Both the position numbers and the translations under genes were made by a program. Of a stretch of DNA of 64,000 nucleotides, positions 31,882 to 43,521 are shown in pieces. Each line of letters opens with the position of its first letter. Position 1 is the first letter of the stretch. This DNA comes from Trichuris trichiura (taxonomy: Eukaryota > Nematoda > Enoplea > Trichinellida > Trichuridae). The stretch lies in assembly GCA_037903355.1 (NCBI GenBank), contig JBAJFE010000058.1, positions 62,001 to 126,000 of the forward strand, read 5' to 3'. The notes under the pieces are model-generated. The model saw only the letters and a program-made list of their open reading frames with translations, ran no database searches and was not told the DNA's origin.

Positions 31882-33110
31882 GCTTTATCGTATGAACCGA
31901 CACATCATTTCCGTGTTCTTGTCATTTTCTCGCAGCGAGCGCGCCTATACGCGCGTTTGGTTGACAACGTTTGCTTGCGCACACCCTTCCGGCGTTTGAA
32001 TCTGGTTTTTACCGACGACAAACGTTCAACGTTTCCAAGGCCGCCCGGATAGCCGGCCTGTTTTTACTCTTTTTCCGTTTCCGCCACGCGTGCGGCCGTG
32101 CTTTACTCTGCTTCGCGTTGCTTCTCCGTTATCGTCACCGTTCCGTTACTACCGTACAGTTACACATTAGCGTTTTTCTCTTGTATATCAGCCGTTCATT
32201 ACTACGAAACGGCATCGTTGCTGAAACTTCGAGTGTTCTGATGCAGCAACGACAAGCTCTGACCTCAAAACAAAGATTTTGTATATCACGAGAAAAACGT
32301 TTACTTTAGGAGCAGCTTGTACTACGCTGGCGTAACGTCTGGTAAGGCTACTGTAATTTCGCGCAGCCCCAACTATGACTCGAATTCGGCGCTTCACACA
32401 CGTTGACGATACAACTTTACTACGAAAGAGTACATATACCGGACGTGGATACACGACTATCGCTGAGAAAGTGCGCTCTCTCTACGCTGGGTGAGGTGAC
32501 CTATATGTAGAGGTCTTCGTTCCGCGACATCTGGTTTGCTTGATGTTTTTATTACTTGGACCACCTGCCCGGAGTGCCATTGCTTTACTTTTGCCGGCGC
32601 CCGGGTGGTCTCGCCAGTCTGCACATCTGGCTGCAGGGAGCGTCGCTGGAGCTCACCATCTGGCCAGACCGGAATCGCCTTTTGTCAGCAGCATCCGGGT
32701 GGTCTAAGCAGGCTGCCCATCTAGTCGAAGATGTCACTGTTCAGTCACAGCTACCTCTCCTTACAAGTCTGAAGATAACGGAGATATGATTAAACATGTT
32801 TTGGTCTATCGGTTGGCGTGCTGTTAGAGATTCCACCGTCTTTCCGGGAACTTTCTGAACGTCCCTCGTATACTTACATGTACAGGAAATTAGTTTTCTT
32901 ATAACGGGAGTTTGGTCATTTGAAAATCCTGGGAAATCACGTGTTACATGAAATCGTGTTTTAAGAGGCACGTAAGATATAGGAAAATCCTGATTTGGTC
33001 TGCAGCATTAGAAAGATTGTTTCCTTAAACAACTATGAAAAAAAACCATCAATAAACTGCGTTGAAAAAGGAATTATTCTGTATCAGAGCTCTTGAAAAC
33101 TGGGTGTTTT
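31882..33110. other. Unassigned, includes a dispersed repeat
   Basis: No coding region is supported. A frame at 31971-32309 has no recognisable family. 32860-33100 is similar to the reverse complement of about 37950-38190, so it is a repeat of unknown type. Confidence 0.3.
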
Positions 33111-33128
33111 GTAACGGGTTGAATTTTC

Positions 33129-33283
33129 ATGGTTGTAAGGTCTTCTACGGCTTTTCCCGTTTTTTCGTTGGTAGAGCAGTTGTTTCGACTCATCCATCCG
33201 TTGCTAGAGCAGTTGTTTTAGTTTAATTACAGATAACAGCACAACGAAAAAACGGAAAAAACCGTAGAAGACCTTACAACCAT
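33129..33283. repeat. Foldback (inverted repeat, ~42 bp arms)
   Basis: ATGGTTGTAAGGTCTTCTAC at 33129 is repeated as its complement ending at 33283. The arms differ at a few positions, and the loop is about 70 nt. The loop holds two direct copies of TAGAGCAGTTGTTT. Confidence 0.85.
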
Positions 33284-33369
33284 GTATCAGAGCTATTCAT
33301 TCAGCCACTGCGCACGTGAACGTAGGAACCTCACAGGTTCTGAAGAACGTGTTTTTTCCTGGTTTTTAC

Positions 33370-35030
33370 GCAGTCCTCCCGGCCAGAAGTAAGTGCAGCA
33401 ACATCAAAGGAAAAACCCCAACGTAGATACGTCGTGAAATGGGATTAAGGGTACAATGGAACAATGGGGAAGATTAGCGCCGCAGCTGCACAATGCACGG
33501 ATTATGGGACTAGCTGCACAACGGACACCTGAACAATGCCGTTTGGCGTTCCCCTTCCACTGCACTAACTAATGTACGTCGCACAGAGTAACGCGCATAA
33601 GGAAAGTAAACGTAAACACATTGCATACCATTCTCTGCGGCAGTGGGATAAGCGTAGGCGATGCATTTGATCAGGGCGAGTGCCACCTGAGAATGTCGCT
33701 GAGGATGGTGCCAAAAACGTTATCGGAAGCCCCTAATCGCTTCCTTCACATGAACTTGCAGAGGTGCAATGGAAGCGCGCTCCGACGCTTTCCACACCAC
33801 CGAATGTTTCTCCACTTGGCCTGGACCCGCGAAGATTCAGCAAACTGCATATGCGCTTCATGACTTGGTCCACAAGGCTCACCGAGTGGTTTACTCGCAC
33901 GTGTCTGTACGCCTCGCGAATGAAACACCACTACGCAATCTATTCGTCCGTAATCATCGTAGAGCCAGGCTTTACATGCCTCCGTATGATGGACAGCAGG
34001 ATCTCAGACGACTGTTCCACCACGGATACAACAAAGGGGTCACCAGTTTTCCGGCATGCTCCTCCGAAGACCCACTGTTGTGGGTACTTCTTGCCTCTGC
34101 TGTACTTGCTCCTGGAGAACAGCGACTCGTCCAGCTTCACCGTTCTCGGCGACCCTCTTAGTTGCACCGGCGCTTCAGCTAAAACTTGCCGGAGGTATCT
34201 ATCTGTTCTAGCGGACTGTGACACTCATCTCAATCCTGAAAAATGGAGAATGCCTACGGCAACAATACAAGGCACGCAGACCATTACTGAGCTCATCCTT
34301 ACAAAATTTCGTCGAGCTGTTCCCTCGACTCCAAAAAAACATAATTCTCACAGCCGTCTGTAACTTCGCTTTGTGCCAGGGGGTTGCAAAGGACACATTG
34401 CACTCTCTCGCTCAAAACGGCCACTCCGTTTAGTGCGCTTACCTTCGAACCACGTCCCCGTGCGTATGGACACTTCTCTGCGGCAAGAACGCTTGAAGCA
34501 GCACCAGGCCATGGCGCTGCTCCCCAGACGCGTCGCCTCTCCGCAAAAGGTGAGCTCAGCCTTTCACTGTGCAGCAGCCCATTAGCGCGTAGGAATTTTA
34601 CTGCCGCTTCTTCATCTTTCACTGCCTCGTAGAGCCACCGAACGTTCTTTGAGGCAGGCATTACGGACAATGAGCTGTACGTCGTTTGCCAAAACGCAAT
34701 GCGAATCAGACCGTTGACCCCTGATGTTCTGCGCGGGTCGCTAACTGCACCCTCTGCACACACCAATGCAGCTCCATCACTCCCCGGGCCAACAATTCAT
34801 GCACAGGTGATTCACTCCTCCCCTTCACTCCTTTGCAGGGGTCACTAACAGGATCAGTAACACCTGCAACCGCAATTTCCTTGCAACCCAACGGAATTCT
34901 TCGGCAGGTGTTCAGTCAGTCGTAGTAACACGTCCCTCCTGTTGTTTCGTTAGTCCTACTTTACGACGTACCTGCGCTGCGGTTTTCCCTTTGATGTTGC
35001 CGCACTTCTAGTAAGGCGGACTGCGTGAAA
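33370..35030 (-). mobile_element. Merlin transposon copy 3
   Basis: Inverted ends: ACGCAGTCC...CAGAAGT..GC.GCAACATCAAAGG at about 33370 and its complement at about 34980-35030. Between them lies a minus-strand transposase remnant. The ends pair over roughly 45 nt with several mismatches. No clear flanking duplication was found. Confidence 0.7.
33750..34766 (-). pseudogene. Merlin transposase pseudogene, copy 3
   Basis: On the minus strand, ATG near 34670 gives MPASKNVRWLYEAVKDEEAA and FLRANGLLHSERL. The frame then shifts within the zinc ribbon. The GTAAGCGC donor after TGGTTCGAAG (near 34445) matches the intron seen in the other copies. The DDE part (34224-33940) is open: LAEAPVQLRGSPRTVKLDES (first Asp), KYPQQWVFGGACRKTGDPF, GSTMITDE (second Asp), then TAG in place of the expected Trp codon. 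The Glu block lies further on in another frame. Confidence 0.7.
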
Positions 35031-35071
35031 ACCCTTTTTTTCCTTTTATGGTAATGATATGCAGTAAAATC

Positions 35072-35774
35072 TCCCTAGTCGGAACCTCCATAATCCGAAT
35101 CTCTCTCTGATCCGAACTCGTGGAAGAGAACAATAGAACGACCGTATACATTAAAGCTAATTAGGCAACCTGTGCAAAACGGGCAGTCGCCTAGCGGCAA
35201 CGGCTATAATGGCAGTAACCAACCTGCCAGCGGTCTTTTCGATATACGTTAGGCTCGTACACGGTTCTGCCGAACTAATCCCGACCAATAATTTGATTGC
35301 AGCAAGGCGTTTCGAGACCTAAGTTCCCCAAATAAATAGACGTGTGGATCAAAGACTTGGTATTTTCCAGTTGCAAAACACCACAATCTGTTCTCATGTA
35401 ACGCAATGATCAGCCACTAACTCAATTTATTTTCCAGCCAACAGAGCCGACTGGCAATTACGAATATGGAAAAATAAGTTCTTGGGAACTATTTCCATGC
35501 TGCTACACGGTACTGCGTCCACACCGTATAAGAAACTGGTTTCTGCTGGTCAATCGTTTATCTGAATCAGACGGACTTCGCTGCCCTCGTTATGCTATTC
35601 ACCGCTTGCAGAGACTGACATCGCACTGTAGGCGTCAGGAACGTGCATCTAAAATTGCATTACCTGCTTTTCTGTGGCCTACTGTGAGCCTCCTCCATAA
35701 TCTGAATTTTTCCGTAATCTGAACTACCCCTCCCCCTCCCGCCTGGACGCGTTCAGATTGGGAAGGTTTTACTG
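35072..35774. mobile_element. MITE with CAGTAAAATCTCC ends
   Basis: The ends CAGTAAAATCTCCCTAGTC (35072) and GAAGGTTTTACTG (35774) are inverted, with TA on the right. Sub-terminal TAATCCGAA.. repeats and an internal CGCTTGCAGAGACTGACATC block are shared with 17667-21722 and 54948-56133. Non-coding. Confidence 0.7.
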
Positions 35775-36519
35775 TATTAACTAGAGAACTTTTATGATAG
35801 AAGTTATTGTAGCGGGTGGAGTTCAAAGTGGCCTTCAGGAGAGACATGGCGTCATTTTTAGCATGTGGAAAGAGTTTCCTTCAGTCCTAAATTAAATGAC
35901 CTCGTACTGAGAAAAAAATGGAGCGTTATTGGATTCGCTTTTTTTTAAATCTCGCCATCCTTAGTTACGGGTAAGCTGAGGCACTGTTAGACGTAGTAGG
36001 CAGCGCTTGCTCGTCCTCACAATGTTTCTTCGTTGCAGTAAAGTATAATTCCAGCTTCTTTTGTTTCGCGCATAGTCTTCTTTTGTACAGGACTTGCATA
36101 CATTTCCACAAGTCAGCTTGGTTACTTTTTTGGCTATTTTTTACTGTTCTTGCATATAGCCATTGTCTTCGAGCTATTGCTCAGTAGTTATTCAATATGC
36201 TCAATAGTTATTAGGCCTATCAGAAAGTTTTAGTTCATTAAGGCAGTTCATGTTCTTATATCCTGTTTTCCTTTGCCTGTTTGAGTTGTTGTGCATCAAA
36301 GTGTAGGTTGCATTCCGCGCTACCGAATCGTGCCTTTTATTAGACAGCAGTTTACAGTCTTCGTAAATTGCCGCGGTATAATCATGAGCATGGACGAGAG
36401 ACTGAGACGTGCAGTTTTGCTTACGAGTTCAAATCTCAGCAGTCTCTAACACCAATGCTACATTTGTTCCAGGCAGTATCTCGCAATCGACAGCAATACA
36501 TTCAAGAAATTCGCTAGCG

Positions 36520-37260
36520 GCTGCGGGAGCTTGGAAGTTCGGCCACGATCCGGTCGCTCTTCAAGCTTCGATAACAACGTCATGGAGCTGGCAGATTCAG
36601 ACGCGTCTCAAACCCAAGATGAGGTGGCAATGAAGCCTGCTATCAGTCAACAGGCAATTTGTGTCCACTTAAAGCAACTGGGGAAACTGGACAAGTGGGA
36701 CTTTACAAACTGAAAGAGAAGCAGATGTTCAAACGACTTGTAGAAGTCTTGAATTACAACGAGACGAACCTATTTCTTGGCCAGATGGTCGCTGTAGACA
36801 ATAAGTGCGTTTTGTCGGGCAATCAGCAGCAGTTGGGCTCAGATATAACAGGGAAAAAATTCCCAAACCGCCTGACGACGTAGGTCGTCTGGTGCCACTT
36901 CGAGATTATTCATTTCAAGTCTCTCAAACCTGGAAAATATGTAGATCATGATGGACCCTTATTGCTATCTGCTCGAAGCCGCTATGGGAAAGGCCGGCGC
37001 TGCCGAACAGGCGCTGAGTTACCCTCTTACAAAGCAATGCTAGACCGGACATCGCGAAAAAACGCTACAAGAAATCGTTGAATGGGTCACAGGGACTCTG
37101 CTTCACCCAAAATATTAACCAGACCTGCTGGCAACAGACTATCACCTTTTTAAAAGCTTGGAACTTCGCCTGCGCAATAAAGTCTTTGCAAATCAGACTG
37201 GTCTGGGGAATGACATCGTCCAGTCTTCTGAATCTAAAAAACCAGTTCTTTAAGCTCTAG
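36520..37260 (+). pseudogene. Mariner transposase pseudogene
   Basis: Fragments follow mariner order: RPRSGRSSSFDNNVMEL, ICVHLKQLGKLDKW (helix-turn-helix), FLGQMVAVDNKCVLSGNQQQ (first catalytic Asp, usually TCDEKW), HFEIIHFKSLKPGKYV, and PDLLATDYHLFKSLELRLRNK (the region of the last Asp, usually SPDLAPSDYHLF). The second Asp block near 36960 is unreadable. Several frameshifts and stops are present and no terminal repeats were identified. Confidence 0.75.
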
Positions 37261-37380
37261 GCATAAGTGCACTTGTTTCACGCTGGAAACGCTGCACTGA
37301 TGCCTGTGGTTCTTACTTCTAGTAAAAATGTTTATATTAGCTCGAGTTATGAAATATTTTGATCAAATTATACTAAAACG

Positions 37381-37570
37381 TTTTGATATTGAAATATCTT
37401 AATTACGGATCTGATGTCCCGTTGATATGTACAGTAAATGAAAAGTTTTTTCTCTCCGGAGCTTTCGGGTCTGTCGCGACCCGTCTCCAGCGGTCAAATG
37501 ATGTGTCGGTCGTTTATTGTACATATCAACGGGATATCGGATCCGTAACAAAGATATTTCAATATGAAAA
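37381..37570 (-). mobile_element. Ribozyme-bearing foldback, ~190 bp
   Basis: Arms of about 60 nt (37382-37441 and 37508-37570) are inverted copies containing ATTGAAATATCTT, TTACGGATC and CCCGTTGATATGTACA. The centre holds a minus-strand hammerhead-like motif. Its tail (TAGTCCCGTACAAAAAC at about 37576) also occurs at the end of the intron 8 element of RPA1. Non-coding. Confidence 0.7.
37454..37495 (-). ncRNA. Candidate hammerhead ribozyme (copy 4)
   Basis: Minus strand: GACCG, CTGGAGA, CGGGTC...GACCCG, GAAAGCTC, CGGAG. The core has G for the conserved A (CTGGAGA), so it is likely inactive. Confidence 0.45.
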
Positions 37571-37800
37571 CATATAGTCCCGTACAAAAACATTACATCT
37601 TCAAAACTTTCTGGTAGGATTTAATACCAGAGCATCTGATAGTTCAGCGATGGTCAGCCGCCGCGGGGGATCTTCCTTGTTTTCATTATTTTCATCATCG
37701 TCTGCTTCCTCTCTTCATCCCGCTTTCCCTGTAGCTCATTGGTGGTTAGCTCATTCTGTTGACAATTAACGCGCTGATATTCTGTTTCTTCAAAGCCTAG

Positions 37801-38420
37801 CCAGTTAAATGCAGCTTTCATGTAATTTAGAAAGATGCGTAATATTTTTTAAATCACAGATCAGATCTGAGATCGATTTCCGCATTATGTTTAGCGGATC
37901 CTGTGATTGTGGATGCCTATCCTTGCGTGTACGGTGGTTGAATAATGAGCTCAGATACAGAACCAATTCTTCTTTCAACGCAGTTTATTTACGATTTTTT
38001 TCTTTGTTGTTTCTAAGCATACAATTTTCCTGATGCTTTGGACCAAATCAAGATTTTCCTATACTTTACTTGTCTCTTATAAAGCGACTTCATGTTACGC
38101 GAGATTCCCCAAGACTTTCAAGTGACAAAATTCCCGTTACAAGAGAACTAAATACCTGAAGATATGCCTTTTTATAACGGGTCTTCGCAATGATGGAGAT
38201 AATCGAAAAACAGCTTATTCTCCATTGAACTTATCCGGAAAACGTAGCCAATCGTAGCTTTCAGAAACCGTTTGTTTCCGTCGTCAGCGATATCAGACAT
38301 GAGCAAATTGTTAACGCCTGTAAAGGTCTTATAAAGGGCAGATCAAGGAGCTAATGCGCAGCACCCACTCTGATTGATCAGAGTAGTCCACAGCTCACTG
38401 ACCTCGACACCGCTGTCTCT
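37801..38420. other. Unassigned; pogo-type end sequence
   Basis: 37950-38190 is the inverted relative of 32860-33100. 38280-38400 shares CGTCGTCAGCG and GCAGCACCC blocks with 8230-8350 and may be the 5' non-coding part of the pogo element that follows. Confidence 0.35.
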
Positions 38421-38471
38421 GTTGTAGGATTCACTGTGGCAGATGTAGAACGCCTTTTTGATCTTTTTTTA

Positions 38472-39463
38472 GGGAAAAACAAAGGTTCTCCTAAGGCTGG
38501 CGGTCTCGAGCGTCAACAGCGTAAAATCAGACAGAAGATGAAAATTGCGCAGAAAATGCCTGTAGATTTGGAGGATAAGCTGCGTGACTTCCGGCGGTAA
38601 GTTTACACGTCTCTTTTTTGAAGAAGCATAGCGTGCCATCCCGAAATAAGCAAAAGTCGAAGCCGTGTTTCGTAGAAGAAATGAAACCGTACTCTATCTA
38701 ACGAAATTGTATTTCCAGGCATGTCAGTAATCTGAGAAGGAAAAATGAGTTTTTATTGGGCAACATCGGTAATATGGATGAAACGCCAATATTTTTCGAT
38801 ATGATTGGCAATAGAACAGTGGACAGTAAAGGCACAAGGTCTATTCTAGTGAACAGCACTGGACATGAAAGAACTCACTTCACGGTAGTGCTGTCGTGCC
38901 TATCTAATGAAACGAAGCTGAAGCACATGGTCATGTTTAAGAGGAAAAGGATGCTAAAGGAGAATTTTCCTTCTGGCGCCTTTGTCCACTTTCATGAGAA
39001 AGGCTGGATGGAAGAACAGGGTGTAAGACGGTGGATTGACAACATCTGGAGGAAAAGACCTGGGCATAGTAAGAGCAGAAGCTTACTGGTGTGGGACTCA
39101 TTCCTAAGTCACGTAGCTGAAGCAATAAAATCACATTTAGGCTAATGCGAAATAAAAACAGCCGTGATTCCTGGTGGGCTTACATCTGTTCTGCAGCAGC
39201 CGGACGTCTGCATTAATAAGCCCTTTAAAGACTACATGCAAGAAGAGTGGAAAGAATGGATGGCGAACGGGCAGAAGATGTACACAGCCAGCGGACGAAT
39301 GCGAGCTCCATCGCTCAGCTTGCTGTGTCAATTCATTATAAGGGCATGGAGCAAAGTAAAAACGGAGACTGTTATAAAGTCTTTCCAAAAGTGCTCCATT
39401 TCTGCCCTGTTGGAGGACACAAAAGACGACCAACTGCCAAACAGTAACCAAGAGCACTGTTAG
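38472..39463 (+). pseudogene. Pogo-superfamily (POGK-like) transposase, nearly complete 3' half
   Basis: Exon 38472-38596 (RQQRKIRQKMKIAQKMPVDL...KLRDFR) follows a TTTTTTTAG acceptor. GTAAGT at 38597 and TTTCCAG at 38718 mark a 122 nt intron. The next exon runs 38719-39463 in phase (R-HVSNLRRKNEFLLGNIGNMD). All three catalytic Asp are readable: GNMDETPIFFD, SLLVWDSFLSH and LQQPDVCINKPF. IPGGLTSVLQQPD and KTETVIKSFQKCSISALL are typical. The only defect seen in this part is one TAA at 39143 (SHLG stop CEIKTA). The N-terminal DNA-binding exons were not identified. It is far better preserved than other elements here. Confidence 0.75.
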
Positions 39464-39839
39464 CTTTACCGTTTTGGCACTGCACTTAATGTTTTCGGCA
39501 TCATGTATCCTTTCTTTCCGCTTCTACAATCTGTTCATTCGTGTTTTACATGCAACAGTTGTAATAGACGTCCAACAAACCTATTCAACCTAATTCATTT
39601 CTCGTAGCCTACGCAGTGCTCTACAACGCGCGCTAAGCGGCAGCTGATCAGTTTTTGCGTTGAAGTTGAGGCAAGGCAGTTTCAATTGAATGGCCGATTA
39701 GCATTCACGGAAAATTGACCAATCAGAGTTGATCTAGACTTGAGCAATGAGCGTCGTCGTTGCTGGGCCAATCATTACCAACCTTCGCTAACGTAGGAGT
39801 TCTTATACGCGGTAATATAGGTATCTTCTTGCTACGATT
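39464..39839. other. Unassigned flank of the pogo element
   Basis: Ordinary AT-balanced sequence. No coding region or named repeat was found. Confidence 0.3.
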
Positions 39840-39996
39840 CACGTACAATATGGTTATCGCATTATGAAAAATAACCTCCCACAATCACATTTCACTGAGT
39901 CTCGCATCCATGTGCGGTTGCCCAAACGCGTGGGCGGAAAATGGTCTCCGGGCCGCATCCAGCCAGCGGGCCGGACGTTCCCCACCCCTTTGCTAG
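39840..39996 (-). mobile_element. hAT family A left-end fragment
   Basis: It is the reverse complement of 2117-2260: GGGCCGGACGTTCCCCACCC, the CAACCGCACATGGA block, and the GTGAATC site where the 93 bp ribozyme element inserted in the other copy. That insertion is absent here. Confidence 0.75.
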
Positions 39997-40079
39997 AACA
40001 ATGGCCCGTTACACGGCTTCATCTTTTCAAAGCAGAAGAAGAGACAAAATTAAATCACTGTTCTTTTTAGTAGACTGCG

Positions 40080-40900
40080 GCGGAATGGCCTAGTGCAGCT
40101 ACAAGCGGTCTTGCCGTGCAGAAGTTTCCATACGTACAGAGATGTAGTTCGAAGGTAAGCGCATTTCTATTCACATGTGTCAGGTTGCAATACATCGTTT
40201 GCTGGCCCGCGACATATGCCGAAGTTCCAGATAGTTGTAGAGATACTTAGAGATACTGCTTTTAGAGTTCCAGGCAAGGATCAAGCAGTTTAGAGGATGA
40301 ATCCAGTAGCAGTCCACGCTACTTTGCTGTTGTGATCCGTACCAGCTTCATTTCAGGAATGGATATGGACGCGACAATGCACTGGAAGAAGAAGACAAGA
40401 CAAGTTGAAGCTGACCCACTGGCCCAAGTGCCTGTCAAACATGGAGGCGCATCGGGAACCGTGGACTGGACAAATATGGTTTATACTGCAGCAAGCACCA
40501 CTGGGGCTGGAAGTAGCCACAACAGTGGATCTTCAGAGGTATTTGCAGAGAAACTGGCCACGCCTTCGTTGTATCTGTGGAAAATCGATCGTCTGAAAAG
40601 CCTGGTCCCCATCAGCCAGATGCACTTTAGGCTAGCGAGCGCGGTGGTTAAGGATAAGTGGTGAGCCTACCGGTAACCGGTTAAGCCGTAAATGTGTGTC
40701 CGCGAGGCTTACACACGTTTGCGGGTTAACCAGTCGATCAAACTTGGGAACTGGGCAACGCCAGCAGGCACAGTAATCGTTGAATCACTGTGATCCCAGA
40801 TAAAGCAGGGAAGAAGCCGCGGTATGGAACATGTCAGAGTCTCCTGGCGTTGCATCTCAGCGAGTTCGCGTCGATGAAGTGGCTTAGAGACTGACGATTC
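40080..40900 (+). pseudogene. Merlin transposase remnant, copy 4
   Basis: Fragments in order: CSYKRSCRAEVSIRTEM (end of the zinc ribbon), a GTAAGCGC donor at the usual intron position, PKFQIVVEIL, DPLAQVPVKHGGASGTVDW (start of DDE, the catalytic Asp region decayed), and TVIVESL followed by QIKQGRSRGMEHV (Glu region). Multiple frameshifts. Confidence 0.6.
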
Positions 40901-41540
40901 GTTCTAAACGTTCCCCACAGATATCTAACACTTACACTGCCTAGAGCAATCATATCGCGTATATCCACCCCCGAGCAAAATAGACGGTCTGTAATCTGTC
41001 CATAATTCTTTACTTGTCTTTCCATTTAATGCCGCTAGCAGGCACCTTACTGTTGCCTACGGTTAGGTACAAAGATTTCGTTTGTGCCCATTTAGTGAGC
41101 TTACGCATGATTGCCATTGCCATCTGAATGCAAATATCTTGTTCTGTTGTTCTCCTAGTCTGTTAATCTTTTCCATTGCCGAGCGCCCTGCTAATTCCTT
41201 CCATTGCTCTCCTAATTCCATTAGATTACGTAATCCGTTGCGTCACTGATTTTCTGGCCTTTGCGTCTGCTTAACGACCTAAGCTGTCAAGCTGATGCGT
41301 TGCATGCGAGTGACGCGAAGGGAACTTCCAGCGTTCGTCCACGGAATTCGGACTCACACGAAGCGCTTACGTAGTATTGTGAAGTCGAGGTTAATCCGCT
41401 TAACATAGCATAGCATTAGGGGTAGTCCCATTAGCAGTTGCGCCTTATTCAGCGGAGCACAAGACGCCTAGTATAACGTGCAGCGCGTCAACTGCCACGT
41501 TGAACACCTGAGAACAGTTTGTTGTTTGGTAACTTGTGGA
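40901..41540. other. Unassigned
   Basis: No supported feature. Confidence 0.3.
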
Positions 41541-42230
41541 ATAAAAAGGTAAAGCGAGAACTACACGGGCACCATTACGTCTGCCGTGGGTTCACGTTGC
41601 TGTAGCGTTCACTTTGCTTTCTCCTTGCAGCTCAGCGTCCGGTACACAGTGAACTCTTGTACTTCGCCTCTGACCGTAGGCTTACTTCACCCTATATGGT
41701 GACATAAAGCACCCTCGTTTCTACCCTGGCTGTGGTTCGCTGTCGTTCTTTGCTATGGATAGATGGTTGCTCTTAGTTAATTTTCCACCGTTCCACTCCT
41801 TTAGTCTGATGTTCGACCTTCTTGGTCTATCTCCATCGGTTTATTGCCATTTTTGCGGCCGTTCGTCCAACTTTCTTCATTTCCTTGCGCTGAGATTATC
41901 GCCGTTGCTCAACCGCTTGTACGTTTTGCCAGCTCGTTCAAGCCTTGCTTGCCTATTCACTTCCATTAGCTTACTGGCCTTCAGCTGCAGATGTTAGTTT
42001 ATCCCATTTGTTCTTCCGCTATTCTTTCTGCTGTCGTTCAATTACGGTAATTCTTTGGCTTTCTTTGCCTTCAACTAAGCCAGATTTTGTTTCTCGCTGT
42101 TGGTTCATCCTGCCGTGGATTGAACGATGGCGTTTTGCTGACGCTGTCTCTACTAGTTTGTTTCGTTGGCCTTAGTTGCATTTACTGAACCTGCTAAACG
42201 AATGCCGATGGCGAAGTAGGAATAGCTGTA
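41541..42230 (+). repeat. Unnamed repeat family F, + copy
   Basis: About 650 bp is shared in inverted orientation with 45800-46480. Clear blocks include TCCGGTACACAGTGA, TTTCTACCCTGGCTGTG, CATCGGTTTATTGCCATTTT and GCCTTCAGCTGCAGATGTTA. No coding frame is conserved between copies. Confidence 0.75.
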
Positions 42231-42272
42231 GGGACAGCTGAGAGGTGTAAGCGTAATTATCATGTTTGCATT

Positions 42273-42314
42273 TGCGTTGACGACGGTTGCAGCGGCTTCC
42301 CGAAAGCTTCGCTT
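42273..42314 (+). ncRNA. Degenerate hammerhead-like motif
   Basis: GCG, TTGACGACGG, a 12 nt interval, CCCGAAAGCTT, CGC. GCG/CGC could form stem I and GACGG/CCCG part of stem II, but the core starts TTGACGA instead of CTGACGA. It may be a decayed copy or chance. Confidence 0.3.
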
Positions 42315-42319
42315 ATTAA

Positions 42320-43521
42320 ACGCTTTTGCAAGCTGAAAATTCCGTACTTCCATCATGCAAAGATTTTTAAATCCAGAATGATCTATCGAATGCGTTTCCA
42401 ACGTTGTTGGAAATGCTTAAGAATCCTTCGTCACCTTTCCGTCGGCTTACACAGTCAAAAGCAGATTCACTCTGGCGGTTTCGTCAATAAAGGCAGCAAA
42501 ACAACAGCTGCCGCGGCGTGAGGCGTCCTGCAACTATTACTGTCTAGCTTGGAGTCGGACATTATAGCACTTGCAGTAAAACACCAAGCTCAAGGGCGGC
42601 CTTCATTTTTGTTGCAGAGTTGCCGCGGGAGAGCGTAACTACTTTAGTGATTCCTTGAGCTTGTGTGGAAAAGTTTATTGCTAAGGAAATGCTTGGCATA
42701 ATGCTAAGCATACACAACAATACAACTAATGGGCAACGATTTTGTGGTATAGAGTTCGTTAATCCCTTTCTCCGTCCGCCTCTACTCGTTAGCATGCGTG
42801 GTTTTATACGTTTCTGCAGTTGTTTTGCAGAGGGATTACGGGTACTAATCCGCTTCTGTCACCGCCTGAAACGTTTGACCTATGGGGGTGATGCCCACGC
42901 ACCTGCATCTTCACGTTGCGCCTGGCGTTCCTTCAGTAGGCGGTTTAGCCAAGAGCGCGCACGCCTATTTGCCACTGACAGGAATTACTACAACCTGCTG
43001 CAAGTGCAGGCGCAATTGCCATTCCGTGGCATCCCCTGAATGCGCGGATTAAGTGGCACAGGTGCTCACTGCGTTTCTTGAATGGCCAGATTAGGCGAGA
43101 GCAAGCCAGAACGCTCAGATTAGCAAGGAGAGAGCCCACTTGTTTACCACAACATTTATGGATGCTTTTGTTTCATGCGGCTCTTTTAAGTTTTGCCCAG
43201 TTTGTCAGAATGCTCAGCATTTCTTTCTCCTCATTAATAAATGATTTTGTACTTGTCTATCTGTTGTGGTTTGCCGGACCATAAAGACTCACGTGCAACG
43301 ACGGTTTATTGGTGAGTAAAGCGATAGATCAAACGCACAGATGATGACAATAGTCTGAACTGACCGAGTTCAGAATCGACGCACATATGTACAGCCGTCC
43401 ACGACCACTGCCCTACGCATTCCCACGGATCGCTGGCTTTTCAGCCATCGCCTAATCCGCTTACTGGCGGCAAGCGGCAGGACCGGTGCCCGTCCTGACC
43501 CTGATCACCTTTGTGCCAGAC
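42320..43521. other. Unassigned, GC-richer in its second half
   Basis: The frame at 42665-43039 matches no family I recognise. 43280-43515 is GC-richer, without a supported gene. Confidence 0.3.

Larger units (their letters stand above)
35790..37800 (-). repeat. Tigger-type C-terminal remnant, split by mariner and a ribozyme foldback
   Basis: Two separated pieces (35790-36240 and 37620-37800) are similar to 58650-59250 and, inverted, to 720-1480. On the minus strand the 37.7 kb part reads ELTTNELQGKRDEE and, in another frame, RRLTIAELSDAL. This is like the acidic tail and last helix of Tigger proteins. The mariner remnant and the ribozyme foldback lie between the pieces. Confidence 0.45.

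Noticed and set aside
31971..32309. 112 aa open frame (+)
   Set aside because: No recognisable domain and Arg/Leu-rich composition as expected by chance.
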